Assembly: GCA_022113835.1 (NCBI GenBank) | Contig: JAILWY010000027.1 | Span: 8,310,501 to 8,374,500 of the forward strand | DNA: 64,000 nt | Origin: Atopsyche davidsoni | Lineage: Eukaryota; Arthropoda; Insecta; Trichoptera; Hydrobiosidae | Reading direction: 5' to 3' | Shown: positions 13,820 to 27,539 of the stretch, piece after piece | Layout: each line of letters begins with the position of its first letter | Numbering within the stretch: the first letter of the stretch is position 1 | The notes under the pieces: generated by a model | The model's input: the letters and a program-made list of their open reading frames with translations, nothing else | Database searches by the model: none | Told to the model about the DNA's origin: nothing | Position numbers and translations under genes: made by a program

Positions 13820-14640
13820 AGTTTGCGTGAGTGCGCTTAAGTGGCACACAATTGGTTGTGATTGGATAATTGGGCGTCGCGCGCGCCCAATCAGGTGGCG
13901 ACGCCGGCGCCTGCGCTCTGCTCGCGTCCGGGCGTCTCTACCCTCCGAGGGGCTGGCGACTAATCCCATCTACACCCTTCTATGTACTATATATGTATAT
14001 CTCCGAGTCTGCGCAAAACGAACTAGAGCGGGTTTCTCCCCCCTAAACTTGTTATATTAAAAATACCCCCCCGAGTGAAACTCAACTTGAGGCCTGCCAA
14101 TAATATGAGTTCCAAAAACAACTTTGGGAGTAGGGAAAAATAATGTGAACGCCTTACAAATAATATTGGTTGCTTTGCAAAATGAAATAGGAAATGGCGA
14201 CCTTCGTATTTCAAGCGCTCCTCGTTAGCTTGAGGATTTATTTATTATAAGGATAGAACGATGTTGTTTAATCCGTGCACAGCGGAGTTAAACGGGTCTA
14301 TTTCGAACAGTAAACAGGCATCGGCGATGCAGACAGCCCACATCGCCCACTCTCGGGGCTATTTTAGAAGCAGCTCCTTCGGCGAGGCCTCCGCGGGCTG
14401 ACAGGTGACGCGCGTCTCCGCCCGGCGTGCGTTTACCTTATCGAAGCGGTCGCCGCGACCGACAGGCGTCAATCTCTATTGAGATGTCCAGAAAGGGGCT
14501 CGGGGCTCGGAGCGAGGCTGAATATCCCAAACCCTCGGGAAATAAGCGGCCCGAGTGACAGGCGCTCGCAGAGTCCGCAGCTCGCGATTTATAAATAGGG
14601 CTTTGATTTATAACGCATCCAGTGCATTAAATGCACACGC
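13820..14640. promoter_or_regulatory. Large CpG island with clustered CCAAT boxes; possible internal promoter
   Basis: This is one of the strongest islands in the intron. ATTGG/CCAAT pentamers lie at 13851, 13861, 13869 and 13887 within 41 bp. The last two form an inverted repeat (ATTGGGCG ... CGCCCAAT). A TATA-like run (CTATATATGTATA) follows about 100 bp downstream near 13988. A second GC block (14320-14600) carries an E-box CAGGTG and, at 14589-14598, TTATAAATAG, which fits the MEF2 consensus. HOW is muscle- and tendon-expressed in flies, so a muscle enhancer or alternative promoter is plausible, but no first exon was identified. Confidence 0.4.
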
Positions 14641-14649
14641 AGTAGAATG

Positions 14650-17165
14650 CAGTTCTTACGTGCATGAGCGCATTGCATGTTCTATTATAAGCTTTAGGTA
14701 TTTTCAGTGCATCACAAATCTGCTTTCTTAAAACTTGCTTTTTTACTATAAAGTGAAAAAAGTGTTAACTGAGTATGGATCAGTTTTTTTTGTTGTTTGT
14801 TTTAAGGATTGACTGATCGATAAAAATCTAATTATCGTACAAAAAAAGTCGATTTAATACAGGTTAAATAATCGTTGAAGCCAAATCTTGATATGATTAA
14901 AAGCGCAATTGTTTCATATAAAAAATATTATTTTTAAATATATAATGACGTTTTTTCGACATTAATTGCTGTTCGTTTGAATTATATATTTAAATATTTT
15001 TTTTATACGGGTGTGTCTTGTCGATCCCCATGCATGCATAACGAACGAGATTAGATTAAATGCTGTACAATGTATTCAAAGCAATGCGCTCTCCGAGAAG
15101 TGCGCTCAGTTTTTTAAATCGCCGACCTTCTGCTACATGAATACAAGCATGCAGCATGGGTGACATCTACAGCCTTATTTATATGTGGTGATCGCACCTC
15201 AAGGGCAATATGTTTTACTACATCAGTGTTAAGGTTGAGTTGTCACATCACAGCTGGAACAGAAATAGTTACCTAGCAGCTTTATTGAATTTATCAAATA
15301 AGAAATTACCTAACCGACCCAACGAGACTTCGAACGACCGAATCCTGCGATAAAAGCAGACGGGAACAACCGCTGAGCCAAATGTCTACCATTAGAGTTT
15401 GACCTATATTATTATACAGTGCACAAAGCATACCCCCCTGTCAGTCCATGCAGTATTCATTTTATGACACTGCATGACTATTTTAAAGCCTGTGCATGCC
15501 GATGATGCTGCGGCTCGTACTGGTGCTGTAATCAGCAAGTTGTATTTCTAGTCGACGTTGTCTAGTTGTCAGGGGCGACAGCTCGGAGGGGCTGTCTTCG
15601 CTGGCCTTAGACACGTCTATCTCGTTCAGATATTATGTGTCTAATTTATTATCTGTCTAATGTAAAATATAATTACTAAATAATTATTAAGTAAAATTGC
15701 TGTTAAATTAATCATTATTATATTATTAAAATTGTTAAACATTGCATCCAACGACGATTGCAACATTTAAATCGCAATACAACAAATACTAAATTATACT
15801 CACTAACTAACAAACATTAAATTAAACCTGGTTTACTGATTTTTAATATTTAAACAGTTGCATCTGAAAGTACAATACAGTTATAAAAATTAGGGTCTTC
15901 ATTTTATTTTTTTCTAAACCTTGTGATCCCAATGAAAATAAATCAAATCAATATAATTTTCCTATATAGTTCCTTTGGATTTACCTTCAAGTGATTCGTA
16001 CGAGGCTATTGTATTGAGTTGAATACATTCAGGGTCCGTATGGTAGCTGTTGGTCCCTTGCCCCTCTGCTGCGTGTACTGCACTGGCAGTGACTGGTTCA
16101 AGAGTTGAGTCAATAGAGACCACCGTCGCCAGGGCTGGGGCTCGGAATTTCCCAAATCATCACCATTCTACAATATTTCTTCATACACCTTGTATAGTTC
16201 CCCTTCACTTTCGCAATGTATAGCATAATTGTTTTCGTTTTATTTACTTCCATGTAACCTATATTTCTTCTATGATCCACCACAATATTTACCCTAATAA
16301 AACCATGAGCAGACTTATTTAGTGAGATAGTTATCCAAAAATGTATAAAGTAATTTAATGTTTAAGTGTTTAAAAAGTAATTAAAAAGCTTTATTTTGCT
16401 TTAAGATGCAGAGCGTCGTTTGTTATTCGTATAAGGTACTCAATTGAGTACTGGGTTCTTAGTTTTAAGGGTGTTTTATATTATCGACCAGAAATTTTTA
16501 TAAAGCTTGTCCTGAAATTATATTTTTAAATTAACGCGACTTATATCTGGGAAAAAAAAATAAACCAGAAATATCATTGATTTTGTAAGGCTCGGGCAAA
16601 CACAGGTTTTTTGTGACTTGGTTAAGTTATTGCGCATTAAGTTTTTTTTTTATCTTCGCCATACTGGATTCTCAGAGGCTGTTGAGTGTTGTATTAAACG
16701 AAATGGATTTGTTCAAGACCTCCTCAGGGAGCGTTGCTGGCACTCTCAGTTCGAAAGAAAACACCTCCGGGCTGTCGGGTGGTCCTCCACATTTTTATGT
16801 TGCCACACGAAGTGGGTTAAATTGTTTATTTTCAATAATAAGTGCTATAGTATTGAATATTTATTTAAGTTAAACTGTTTGTTATAGATATACACAATTA
16901 ATCTGTTTATAGCATGCAATAACTATGAAATTTTTATATTTAGTAGACTACTGTTAATATTTATCAATGTTGTGAAATGAATCACTGGACCCGTTATGTT
17001 TTACTTACCGAGCCGTCACCTTAACGCGTTACATTCATCATGTCTCCCGTGTTAAATGTAGCTATATTAAAAAAACAACAAATATTTAAAATCTTTGTTT
17101 CTCCCTCGGAATTTTAGTTATAAAGTATAATATTAATTATCGCGGTGTATTAATATTTAAATAAA
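14650..17165. other. AT-rich intron containing one SINE remnant
   Basis: Apart from the tRNA-like remnant at 15310-15385, the stretch is AT-rich with a GC patch near 15480-15610. Open frames at 16613 and 16618 overlap each other in two frames and have no recognisable content. Confidence 0.45.
15310..15385 (-). repeat. tRNA-derived SINE head (remnant)
   Basis: On the minus strand a perfect pol III A box TGGCTCAGCGG (within 15367-15380) is followed about 35 bp later by a B-box-like CGTTCGAAGTC (near 15325-15338). This is the internal promoter layout of a tRNA-derived SINE. The flanks do not fold as an intact tRNA and no 3' tail repeat is certain, so it is called an old SINE rather than a tRNA gene. 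Confidence 0.55.
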
Positions 17166-17169
17166 ACTT

Positions 17170-17660
17170 AAACAAAAGTCACCACAGATTCATCAAAAGT
17201 CAACCGAAAACCCACGCCGAAAATCCCCATTCCCCAGCACGGAAGAGCGCTTCGGTTAATTCAAGAAAGAATGAAATCGTTTCTTCTGAAAAGCCGGATC
17301 CGCCCACGCAGGTCCTGGACCCCTAATCTGCCACATCGCTATGTGACAATATTAATGCACCGCATTAATTATTAATATCACAATATACACGCGGGGATTT
17401 CAAACATCGCCTTGCGGCGTCCGTCAGCCGCGGGCGGCATTGTTCCACGTCTCCTGAAAGCTGGCCGCGTATTCCGGGCTGTGAGTCGGAGTCTTCAGAA
17501 ATAACTTGCCGAGTTAATCCTATCAATTTGCGGTGGTTAATCTCTAATGTGTTCTACACAGCGAGCGCGTGCCGCGGCGGCCGGCTGTGAGGCAACGGGA
17601 AATGGTCCGTGCGGGCGCAGGGCTGTCCCGTGCAACCTTTGCAGACTTATCTCCGGTGTT
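17170..17660. promoter_or_regulatory. CpG-rich intronic island
   Basis: GC-rich block with TAAT homeodomain-type cores (for example 17350-17375, 17515) embedded in CpG-rich DNA, typical of developmental enhancers. No coding frame recognised. Function is inference. Confidence 0.3.
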
Positions 17661-17669
17661 TTTTTTAAA

Positions 17670-20600
17670 CGTAAAATTGTTTGTATTCTTTACTACTAAT
17701 GACAAATATAAAGCAGGAAGTTTGAGCTGTGATCCAGATATGGGTTATAATTATTATTGATAAAAATAATGCGGTTAGTGTGAGCGTTAGGTTATGTGAA
17801 TTTCAAATTGTTTCAAACGCGTTTTTCTCAACTGTTGTTGTATGATTTTTATACTTCGAAACTCGACAGTTTTTTTTTAATATATTAAAACGTAAAAATA
17901 TTTTTAATGCATTGTCTATTCCGAAGTTATATTTTAAGAGTTTTATTGAAAGACAGTAGTATTTTTTTTGAATCGCAAGCCACCGCTCTCATATTTTGGA
18001 GGCTTCGTTAAACTAAGATATTTATTATCATTAAACAAGTACTGGAATATTTCAAACTAAATCAGCCTATCGAGGATTACTATAATACTTATAATTTTTA
18101 TTTAATGTTTTGTACTTATAATTTGTGTAGAACCCTGTTTGTATATAATAGTGAATATCAGAATAAAAACGTTGCGTGCGTCTACAGTAACGCCTAACAT
18201 TTATTAAGAAATTACTTGCTTAATCATTCATTAATGAACATAGAGTTAAATTTCTTCAAGGTCACATTCAGTTCAAAGAACTTATTATGCTATTCCATGT
18301 AATCATTAGTCACCCTTTATAGCAAGCCAACGCTTTAGTGTAAGCAAAATTCACATATATTTTTAACATAATACTACATATATAAGGTATATATGTAACT
18401 TTAAGACAGCAGCGTGCGATGAATGCCGTTTTGTGATTATATGCGTTTGTGGTCACCCTGTCTCTGCTTGTTTTTCTTTCTCTCATCCCCGGCCGGCTTG
18501 CTCGACATCAGTCTTCAGCTCTGGGCCTGTTGCTCCCGCATCCATCGCCCGTCAGCGGCTCACGCTGTGAGGAAATCCACCCATCCATCCACCATCATCG
18601 ATTACCTGCAACGCGTTACGCAAGCCGACCTACAATCTATTTAGATTTGACACAGAGTTGTATGAATCAATCTTGCTTCAACAGAACACGACATCTGAAA
18701 ATAATAAGAAGAAAACCAATACAGAGGCGCAACAGCGTTAATTGGACGACTTTATGGTTTAATTATTATAAAGAAAGACTACAGATCGAAACCTTGCTTG
18801 AATAAATAATAGGTTTAGTAGCTGTTTCACACCTTCTCGTATTAGGGTAATATAACCACGCGTTCTCGTAGATGTGGCCTCAAATATATGAGCCTCATTT
18901 TTATAGTATAAAAGAGTTGAATAAATCGACCGCATAAAACAATATGTACTGATATTTTCATCAGGAGGCTTAAAATTATATTATCTCCATTGCTTCTGCG
19001 ATTTATTACATTTCGACTATTTCAAATATTAATAAAAATCATTATTTATGTATTAATGCAGTTGAGATTTTCATGGCATATTTATTTATTCATAAAGAAA
19101 TTTAAATCCTTATAATAATAAAGAATTATGAATAAAAATATATAGGAGGTAGACATATAAAAACTATAAAATACATGTGCAGAAAACTGTTCTCGAATTT
19201 TTCAATAGACTGAAGAATGTAAATAAATTCTTCATTGATAATTCGTGCGTTTGTGTACATTTAGTATCCAATTTACAGCAATTTTTCGGTGAGATGGTGT
19301 GACCAGTAACAAAATATTTACGTGAAATTCGTTTCCAACCTGAAGTTGACAAATGCCATCGTTTAACAAAGGCACGCCATTGACTTTGACATATTTAGCT
19401 GTGTATTTTTTTCATTGACAATAAAATTTATTTATTAAAATTGCGATCAACATTTTACTGCGGCTATTTTCGCGTGGAAAAGTCATCGCTTCCTTTTGCC
19501 AATTTGGCAGCCGCCGCCTCGATTCACGTTGGACTTTTTTTAATAACATTTCCTCGCTCGATTCGTGCCGCTCGGGCGAGCCCGCCGTCCATCGTAAATT
19601 CATATTAATTTATACACCATGTGTGCGACCTATCCCTACGCACTGCTCGGCCGTAATCTTTATTGGTGATTGAGGAGTCTTGTTAAAGAATTAAGACTTT
19701 TTATTGGATCTCATACTACGCTACTTTTTGATCAAGAAAAATATAAATTAACGTTATATATGTATTTAACCGTTGGTTATGGAGCCTTGGTGAAATAATA
19801 ATAATATATATTGGCTCTGATTTTCGATCGAGGAAAATACTGATATTTAATAAAAATAATAAAAAAACTAATTTTATAATAATACTTCATTGGTTTTTAT
19901 TTACTGCGCTGTTTTTAAATAAAAATATAAATATTAAAAACATATATATATCCATGATTGAAGAATTGAGGTTTTATGTCTGCGCCCTGATTTTGACTAT
20001 GAAAAATAATAAATAAATAAAAATATATTTATTTTCAACGATTTGGGGTACCTTTTCCACCACTATGATACTAATGCTACGTTTTGTTAAAATAAAATAT
20101 TCACAATTCTCCTTCAAATATTCGTAAAAGCTAAAGCTGAAATATTTATTTTGATTTGTGAATCAAACATGTCCAAAACTGATTGAATGCAGAGTAAACA
20201 TTGTTTTCTCAAAGCAAACGGCGATTTCTCTCGCATTACGACGCTACAATTACATAGAAGGTACGGTGTTATGCCGGACTGCTATAAAATCGCAGCTGAC
20301 GGATGGCTTTTCCCTTCTGGCGGTGTCACAAGGAAGGACCATATTATTGTGACCTCAATCCCAAAGTCTTGGGAGAGAAGTCGCCGCAGCGATGACACAG
20401 CTGCAGAACCTATCAAACCATATCATGTGCGGCATGCCCATAAAAAAAGCCGAGTATCTACTCCTCACTTCTAATCAGCCCATACCTAGCAGTGCGCTTG
20501 ATCGAGAGAGCCCGTGTGGCTGTTTTTATTTAAAATGATTACCCATTCGTATGAGCTTCAATAAATCTACTTTCTCGATTTTGTTTGTAACTTCCAACCT

Positions 20601-22015
20601 TGTCATACCCGTTTTTAATATAATCCGTTCCCTTATCTCTTTAAATTAACTTGTATAATGAACTCTCGTTGCTACCGATGCCTCCCACAGGCGTACTTAG
20701 TACTTTGTAGCAATCCGAGGAAAATACGAGTTATTATAAAACTGTATTTATCTAGCAGTAACAGGTAAGGTGTATATTATTTTCAACAAAAAATCAAGTA
20801 AATTAAGATTTGTTTTATGTTATATATTTTGTAAATCTTATTAATCGAAATTTTAGTACAATTTTTTTCTGGACAATATCTATATAAAAAAATGTATCAG
20901 CATACATGGTTCCTATTTATTGGATACATCGGCCGTAACTCATAATCAATATAAAGTTATTTGAAATGGACATATTTACGATGAACGTTTCCCCGGTATA
21001 CCAAAAATAATTATAAAATGTTATATTATTCATCAAATAATTATAAATCTACATGGCTTCAAAATAGCGATGCTAAATTTGTATGAGAGCTTTTAATGAG
21101 ATGCTTAGCGAGTTATGGGTTTTTGTTGCTATTGCAGTACTCATTGTCTATTTCTATCTATTTATTATTATAATACGTCGGAATAGAATAAATGGCGCCG
21201 TTCGCGGTGACATCAGGCCCTTACTCGGGCACGCTCTGGGCATATCTCAATCGAACCTTTCATAATTGTAATAATAAAAATCACTTGACAATGCAGTATA
21301 TAAACAAAGCCGCGTCAGTCGCCTTTTATGGTAAGAATTTATAGTATTGTTACGACCGAGAGATATAACTGTCATCCGCGCAGTGCTCCATCTGGGTTGA
21401 CCGAGCTTTGAAATATTATCTTTGAATGGCGCCCGCATAATAAACCCGCAGCAATAAGTACGGCGGCGGTAATTCCACCTAAGGTCATTTTTTCATTTTT
21501 AAAACCGATACAATCCTTTCTCACTTATCCTGACCTATTACTTGATTAAAAAGCAGTTTAGTTTATTGTTATAATTGATTTATGATATTGAACGATTTAT
21601 TTTTATTATTGAATAATTTATCGTTATTGATATTAATTTTTTGTTTAGAATAAAAAAAAAATAAAATCTGTTTCACGCATAGATTTTATCAAAACAAAGC
21701 CTTTTGACCAGTGTATTAGATTTGTAAAAAAATGTAATATAATAGGAAATATTTCAGAGATTGGTTTTATAGGTAGGTTGTCTGTGTTATTTATAAATTT
21801 CGTAGAATCGTATAAAAACATTCATCGAATTTTTCCAAGTCTGAAATTTGATGAATCAATGATAGCGTTTTATTTTTAAAGAAGATACATCGAGTTATTC
21901 GGCTAAAATAAAAACACCTCGCCGAGCAGTCACGACAAACCTAACCTGTCGGGAAAAACGGTAAAAAATGTTAGCAAGCCAATTTGTAGATGAAATTATT
22001 AATATAGTATTGGAT
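17670..22015. other. AT-rich intron, small GC patches, nothing firm
   Basis: Mostly AT-rich. GC patches lie at 18450-18620 and 19480-19660. Open frames at 18423, 18449, 19412, 20158 and 20187 overlap in different frames and match nothing recognised. A weak recursive-splice-like junction TATAG|GTAGGT lies at 21772/21773. Confidence 0.4.
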
Positions 22016-22019
22016 ACCA

Positions 22020-22330
22020 CACCTCTCTCATTTATCGCACCTGCCCGCCTTGCAGTCAATTAGCGGCCGTGTTCGTGACGTCACCCGAGAGTTACCTGTG
22101 CCATTCATAAAGGCAGCTCGTCAGCTGGGAGTGGGCGCCGGGCAAGAGGGCCCGCCCACCTCCACCTGCCGGGCATCTTGATAAATCCAGCTAGCTTACC
22201 TGCATGCTTAACCCTTTAGGTGCCCGGCTAATTATTATCGAGGTACCCGAACAGAAACGTAATAAATACACCCACGCTATCTATAATGGAGAGGAAATCA
22301 ACAGCCGCACAATTAAGATCGCGGCATGTA
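22020..22330. promoter_or_regulatory. GC-rich enhancer candidate with CRE and E-boxes
   Basis: The island contains a perfect CRE palindrome TGACGTCA (22076-22083), E-boxes CAGCTG and CACCTG within the next 100 bp, and TAATTA-like cores at its 3' edge. CREB/bZIP and bHLH proteins bind such motifs. Clustering in an otherwise AT-rich intron suggests a cis-regulatory module. No coding frame. Confidence 0.4.
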
Positions 22331-22339
22331 AATTTACTT

Positions 22340-25025
22340 TAAGTTAAAAAAATCAGAGATATGATTATATATAAGTGACCAAAATGCTTTAAAGTTAAAT
22401 TGATCACGCGATAGCCATTAGGTGTTTATGCAATCTAGGCATTGATCTACCGAAACAAAAATATGGTGCCGTTTCACCATCTCCACACTACTTCGTGTCC
22501 GGAACAACAACCTATTTCAATTTGATAAGATTATAAATGTGCAAGTGTGCACAGAAAAAAAACGTTTTGCCTATTAGAAATATATGCAGATAAATAATTA
22601 AAATATAATACCGTTGCCTTGCATGCATATTTTCAGGTGGTAATAAAGCGTGTTAATCTAGATACAGGTATAACTTGATATGCGCGACGTAAAGTATATT
22701 TTTTATTAATTTCCTGCATAGATTGTATAATTTTCGCTAAGTTCTCTTGCGCAATGTACCCGCGATATACTACTGGCCTGCAGGAGACACGCTTAAGCTC
22801 AAAGATTTAAAGTTTGTACCCTTTATTCTACTTTCAATTGAAAAAAATATATATATATTATATTTTAGACGATTTTTGTACTAGAATTTTTTTTTATACA
22901 TAAAAGTATTCCGACAGCTTACTAATGAAAAAAATATGATTACTTAAGTTATGAACTTATTATATCAGAAATTTACATGTTGTACGTTTTGTATTTTGTG
23001 GCTTTTTGTTTCATTTAGGTTATCACTGTGTCAGTTTATATGTTTAATGCAAATCTATCATATAGGTAAACAAACTTGATAAAACGTTCATAATACTCAT
23101 CTCTAAATGTCATGGCTTATTCCTACGAGGATGTTTAAACTCCAATTCTCAAAAAATTTCTATATAGCTTATAATAATTCATGTTAAAATTACTTTTTAG
23201 GTTGCAGTATGCTATATTTGTACAAAATTTAACTAAGAATAATGAAAAATGTCTCATTTGTATTCGAAATTAATCGTTACAAATGTTGCAAAATTGCATT
23301 AATTACTATTAGCATTTTTACAATCGTGATCAATTAATTTGCATTTGGTTAAATACCGTAAAATACCCGACCCGGCTCTATCGACGTGCGATAGAAGAAC
23401 TCGAAACACAAACACGAATACATTAAAACATACTGATTTGACCGCTTCCTTCGGTATCCAATCAACTTGGCAAATTTTTAACGAATTAATTACGTTCAGA
23501 ACCTGCTGCGAAATGGCACACGCTAGCTCCATTCTTGCTCATCAATATGTGCAGCCCGTTATCATTATAATTAAAGGCAATTAATTGATTTAAATTATAT
23601 ATCTTGTATGGACGACGTATTATCCTACATATTTTTTATCAAAACATAATATCATATTTATTGATTGTGTTTATCATTCAGATTTTTGTTGTGATTATTC
23701 CATTTGAAGCTCAACCTATTTTATCGACGCGATTACGGAACGGGAGAAACACAATGGTCTATTTTACAGAAATTCTTCGATTATGTTATTTTTTAATAAT
23801 TTTTTAACCCACCGTGCGTCGTCCTTGAATCGATGCATATCTGGACAGAAAACACTCCTACGTTTTATTTAACGCAGTGTTCTTTTCATTCACCCGGAGA
23901 GCGGCCATACCTGTCTGTCCCACGCACCGACGGGCCCCGCGTTAACATATCATGTTGGATACTAATTTATAATTCCCGCTTATCATTTGCCGCTTTTTCC
24001 ACGTGGGTTTCAATAATCTATGGCAACGAATCCAGAGACAACTCTCGCCTACGAATGGCGCACGCAGGTTAGCACTTGTAGTGTCTCTTTATGCGCCGGA
24101 CTCTTTGCATGGCGTGCCTGGGTGTATTTATATAAGGTGGGCAAGGTGGCTGCTTTAAGCTTACGAATGACTCAATAAACTTTACATGAACTGTCATGGT
24201 GCAAAATTTAAAAATCTATTAAATATAAAAATCTTTTTCTCACTTCAAGTAACTGTCAACAAAGTTGAATTAATAAATCATTGGTTATCAACTACGACCA
24301 AAACAATATGTTTATATCTGGTTGTTTTACATAAAATAGACCGAAATGTCATTATTTATTATATCGTAATTAAATACATTTTTTTTAATAATTTGTTTTT
24401 TTCTTTACAGGTAAGTTGCATCAATAATGTCCCCACATCGTCTAGTAAGTAAGTTAAAAAATAAGGCAGCACTCCTGGCGTCCATCAACGGGGGTGAAAG
24501 CACTGCATCCCCTGCGACCTTCAACATTCTAACTTAATATAATTGAAACATTCTTGTTCTGCTACTCGGAGTATGATTAGTTATAAGTAATAATACACTT
24601 TCAATCAAAACTTGTTGCTTATTTGCTACAATTTTACTGATCGAGCGTGATTTGCGATTGATACTGTTGAAACTAGTTCACGTTCCATGTGCAATAAAAA
24701 TTATTGTAGATTAATATATAATTTAACTAGAAATAATACTTAACAACCAAACCGTAACTATACACAACCTAAGCAGAGTAAGCATTCAGTAGAAATTATA
24801 ATTCATCACCGCTTATTTGTTGCTATTTTGATAATCACTAGCATCTTACGAGTTTTACATAAAGCTACAATACTGTTGAGTCCAGCTGATGTGTTTATTT
24901 GCGCACACATATTTAATATGGGCAGGGAAGGGGGGCTGTCAGAGGGCTTTTCACGTGTCTCCTGTGAATTGAAAGTTGTTACTTAACCACGAGTGATATA
25001 TATATATATATTTTTTTTATTAAAG
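22340..25025. other. AT-rich intron containing a recursive splice site
   Basis: AT-rich with a moderately GC-rich segment at 23880-24130. Short open frames at 23299-24452 lack recognisable domains. The notable element is the zero-length splice junction at 24410/24411, listed separately. A short TA repeat followed by a T-run lies at 24996-25019. Confidence 0.45.
24388..24416 (+). promoter_or_regulatory. how: Recursive (ratchet) splice site, zero-nucleotide exon
   Basis: A long pyrimidine tract ending TTCTTTACAG (24401-24410) is joined without any intervening base to a perfect 5' splice site GTAAGT (24411-24416). This matches the (Y)n-CAG|GTAAGT ratchet-point consensus known from long fly introns: the acceptor is used first and regenerates a donor, so the intron is removed in steps. 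A second consensus donor (GTAAGT at 24445-24450) lies 34 bp downstream and could help define the site as an exon before it is skipped. Its place deep inside the large how intron fits this role. Function is inferred from sequence only. Confidence 0.78.
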
Positions 25026-25029
25026 AAGG

Positions 25030-25330
25030 GTAAATTTAAACTGTGCACAGTCGTGGTGTACGCGGATTTCGAGGAGCTCGGGCCGCGGCGACTTCCTCCC
25101 GGCGCACGTCGTCTATAAATACGCCGCGCGGCCTGACATATTGCACTCGCAGGTGCCTCATATTTTGTCCATTGAAATAATATCGCCCCAGAATACCCTG
25201 GCCCGGCTCCAGGGGCTGGTCAGCGCGGCCCGCGGCCCGCTGCAGGCCGATGTCGTCCTGCCTCAACCGAGCGGCGGTTTCCCCGGAGACGCCAACACAC
25301 TCTATGTCCATTCAACATTTCCGCTTTGCT
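25030..25330. promoter_or_regulatory. CpG island with TATAAATA box
   Basis: Very CpG-rich block with TATAAATA at 25114-25121 inside GTCTATAAATACG, a 13-mer also present in the island at 39742-39754. Open frames of 91 (-) and 66 (+) codons cross it but have no recognisable family and overlap each other. It could be an internal promoter or an enhancer; no initiator or first exon was recognised. Confidence 0.35.
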
Positions 25331-25339
25331 ATTTTCGTT

Positions 25340-27535
25340 GAAGTATTTTCCAACACATCCGATTTAATAATTTTACTTCAAAAATACAAATTAATATTGT
25401 ACATTCATTCATTATGATTGAGAAAGTAAGTTATTTCTTAAGAGTTTTTTTTTTTGTTTCAATGATATCTTAAAATATAATACACTTCCACCAAACGCCA
25501 CGAACGACGTTTTACATCCATATATTTTTTAGATCTTGCAACATGGCCATGCAATATATGTCAAAGAGAAGATATCCACGAATCACGCATTTAAAAAAAA
25601 AAACTTTTGTATAGCTTAATTATAAGCATTGCACATTATTCAAACATTGAAGAATCGATCAACCCAAAGTTGACTTAGCATGGAATATGACTATATAGTT
25701 TAAACTTACAAAAATTGATTCGTAAAAGTAGATTTATAATGTCAGCCATAATGTCCCCAGCTATTTATTACTCAGTAAATTCGAGTCTTAAGTATATCAG
25801 CTTTATGTAACTTGCTAAGTTCCTATGCATGCAAATTTTCCGCATAATAAACAGCTGGGATCAAATTTATCATTTTGAATCTGTGTCATTCAATATTTTG
25901 AATCTCACTATGAATGGGATAGTTTTAGTCGGTTACCGCGTTATGCAAAGCGTTATTTTGTCACACTCATTAAAATAATATATGATACATAGAGGATATC
26001 TCTCATACAATGTACCGACGACTACCGCGGGCGTATGACACGGTCGAAGTCCATGCAGCCGCGAGATTTATGCGGCCGTGACAGATGAGCTTTATAAAGA
26101 CGCACGCCAACTTTCTCTGCTTTAGTAAACTGCGCCTCGGAAACTAAAAGCCTTTTAATTTTTAATCCAAATCTACTTTCAGACCTACTTTTCAGCAATG
26201 CAAAATATTTGAGTGATTTCCTTGTTTATGACAAGATTTTCCAGAGAAGAAACAGCAGGCAACTTCTAGTTATAGCCTCAGACAAAGATCAGCTTAGTTT
26301 GGATTTCACTTGCTTGTGGAGTTAAAAAATACGTTACGATCCACGAATAGAAAATTATGCTTAGTTAAAAATTTATGAAAGATGTTTGTTTTGTTAGTCA
26401 TTTTGTGATTGCATGGGTTTCATGTGCATGATATTGATGTTTAGATTCGCGGGTGGTAATGTTAAATGATTGCAATTAAGTCCGAGCTGTCATTATTGTC
26501 TTTGTCTCTCTCTAACTGCATTCAGCCGTCTCGCTCCTTCATTTATTAAAGTGACGAGAAAAATTAACCAACTTCCGAATAATTATTATTGCAATAATTA
26601 CACACTTTTGTCCATTACTAGGTTTTTTTTAATCTTGTAATTAAATCTACAGACGCTCACGCAATCATAGCAATCGAAATTAGTCCTAGTGCAAATATAC
26701 TTTGAGATATTATTTATTTATGAAACTGATAAAAGGTTCAACGCTAAGTTATTTCGCACGACTGAGAACGCCGACAAAGGTATTACAGTTAATTATATGT
26801 TATTTTACAATATCAATTAAACTTATCTTAGTCATTATTAGTTATAGCTGAATAAGTACTGCAGAATTATTATAATTGAAATATCGGATGTATTTTATAA
26901 TTAATGCTTGACCCTATTATCTGACTACCTACGCAGAATGTGAAGTTATTTAGTATTCACAGTAGTTCTGTTCTCGGAAACTTTCAGTAAACATCGACAA
27001 AGCTTCGTAAATAGAAAAACCAACGAATGTTAGTCTCTATCTGTTTCATTGTTGGGACTAATGGATTAAATTTTATAAATATATTCTCTTGACAGGCTTT
27101 TAGTCTATATTCTTTTGAATATAATATGCGTCTCATTTAATATTTACCGTGTCATTTTTTATATACACAAACCCACATCGCACATTTTATTTAATTTCAA
27201 AACATACTTCTCATTAAATGTTTGAAATGGATATGAAACTGTACGTGTCTTTATTAATATACAATTTGTTTTAAAGCATTGAATAATTCTCGAAATTTAT
27301 TTTTGCGACACAGGTGGGTTTTGTATTTAAACCTTCTCGCCTGTTGCTGCCCGATGTTATGTCTAATTGAATCACTGTGACACTGTAACTAAGCGAGAAT
27401 TGGAACTGTTTTTTCAGGTACAGTAAATTCAATATCCGCGAAATGCTCCATGCATATATTGATGTATTTAAATCAATCGATTACTAAAATAAAATTTGCA
27501 TCATGGTTTAATTCAGGTTATGTCAATAATTATAC
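25340..27535. other. AT-rich intron, nothing firm
   Basis: AT-rich apart from a short GC-rich patch at 26015-26130. A weak recursive-splice-like site, TTTTTTCAG|GTACAG, lies at 27417/27418; its donor half is poor. Confidence 0.45.
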
Positions 27536-27539
27536 GTTG

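Noticed and set aside
18449..18805. 118-codon open frame
   Set aside because: Low-complexity His/Ser/Pro start, overlapping frame at 18423, and no homology recognised; chance open frame.
24478..24540. Open stretch with SINGGEST after the recursive splice site, considered as the missing STAR exon
   Set aside because: Does not match the QUA1-KH linker of HOW (xxQINGVKKEP), and no donor in the correct phase follows.
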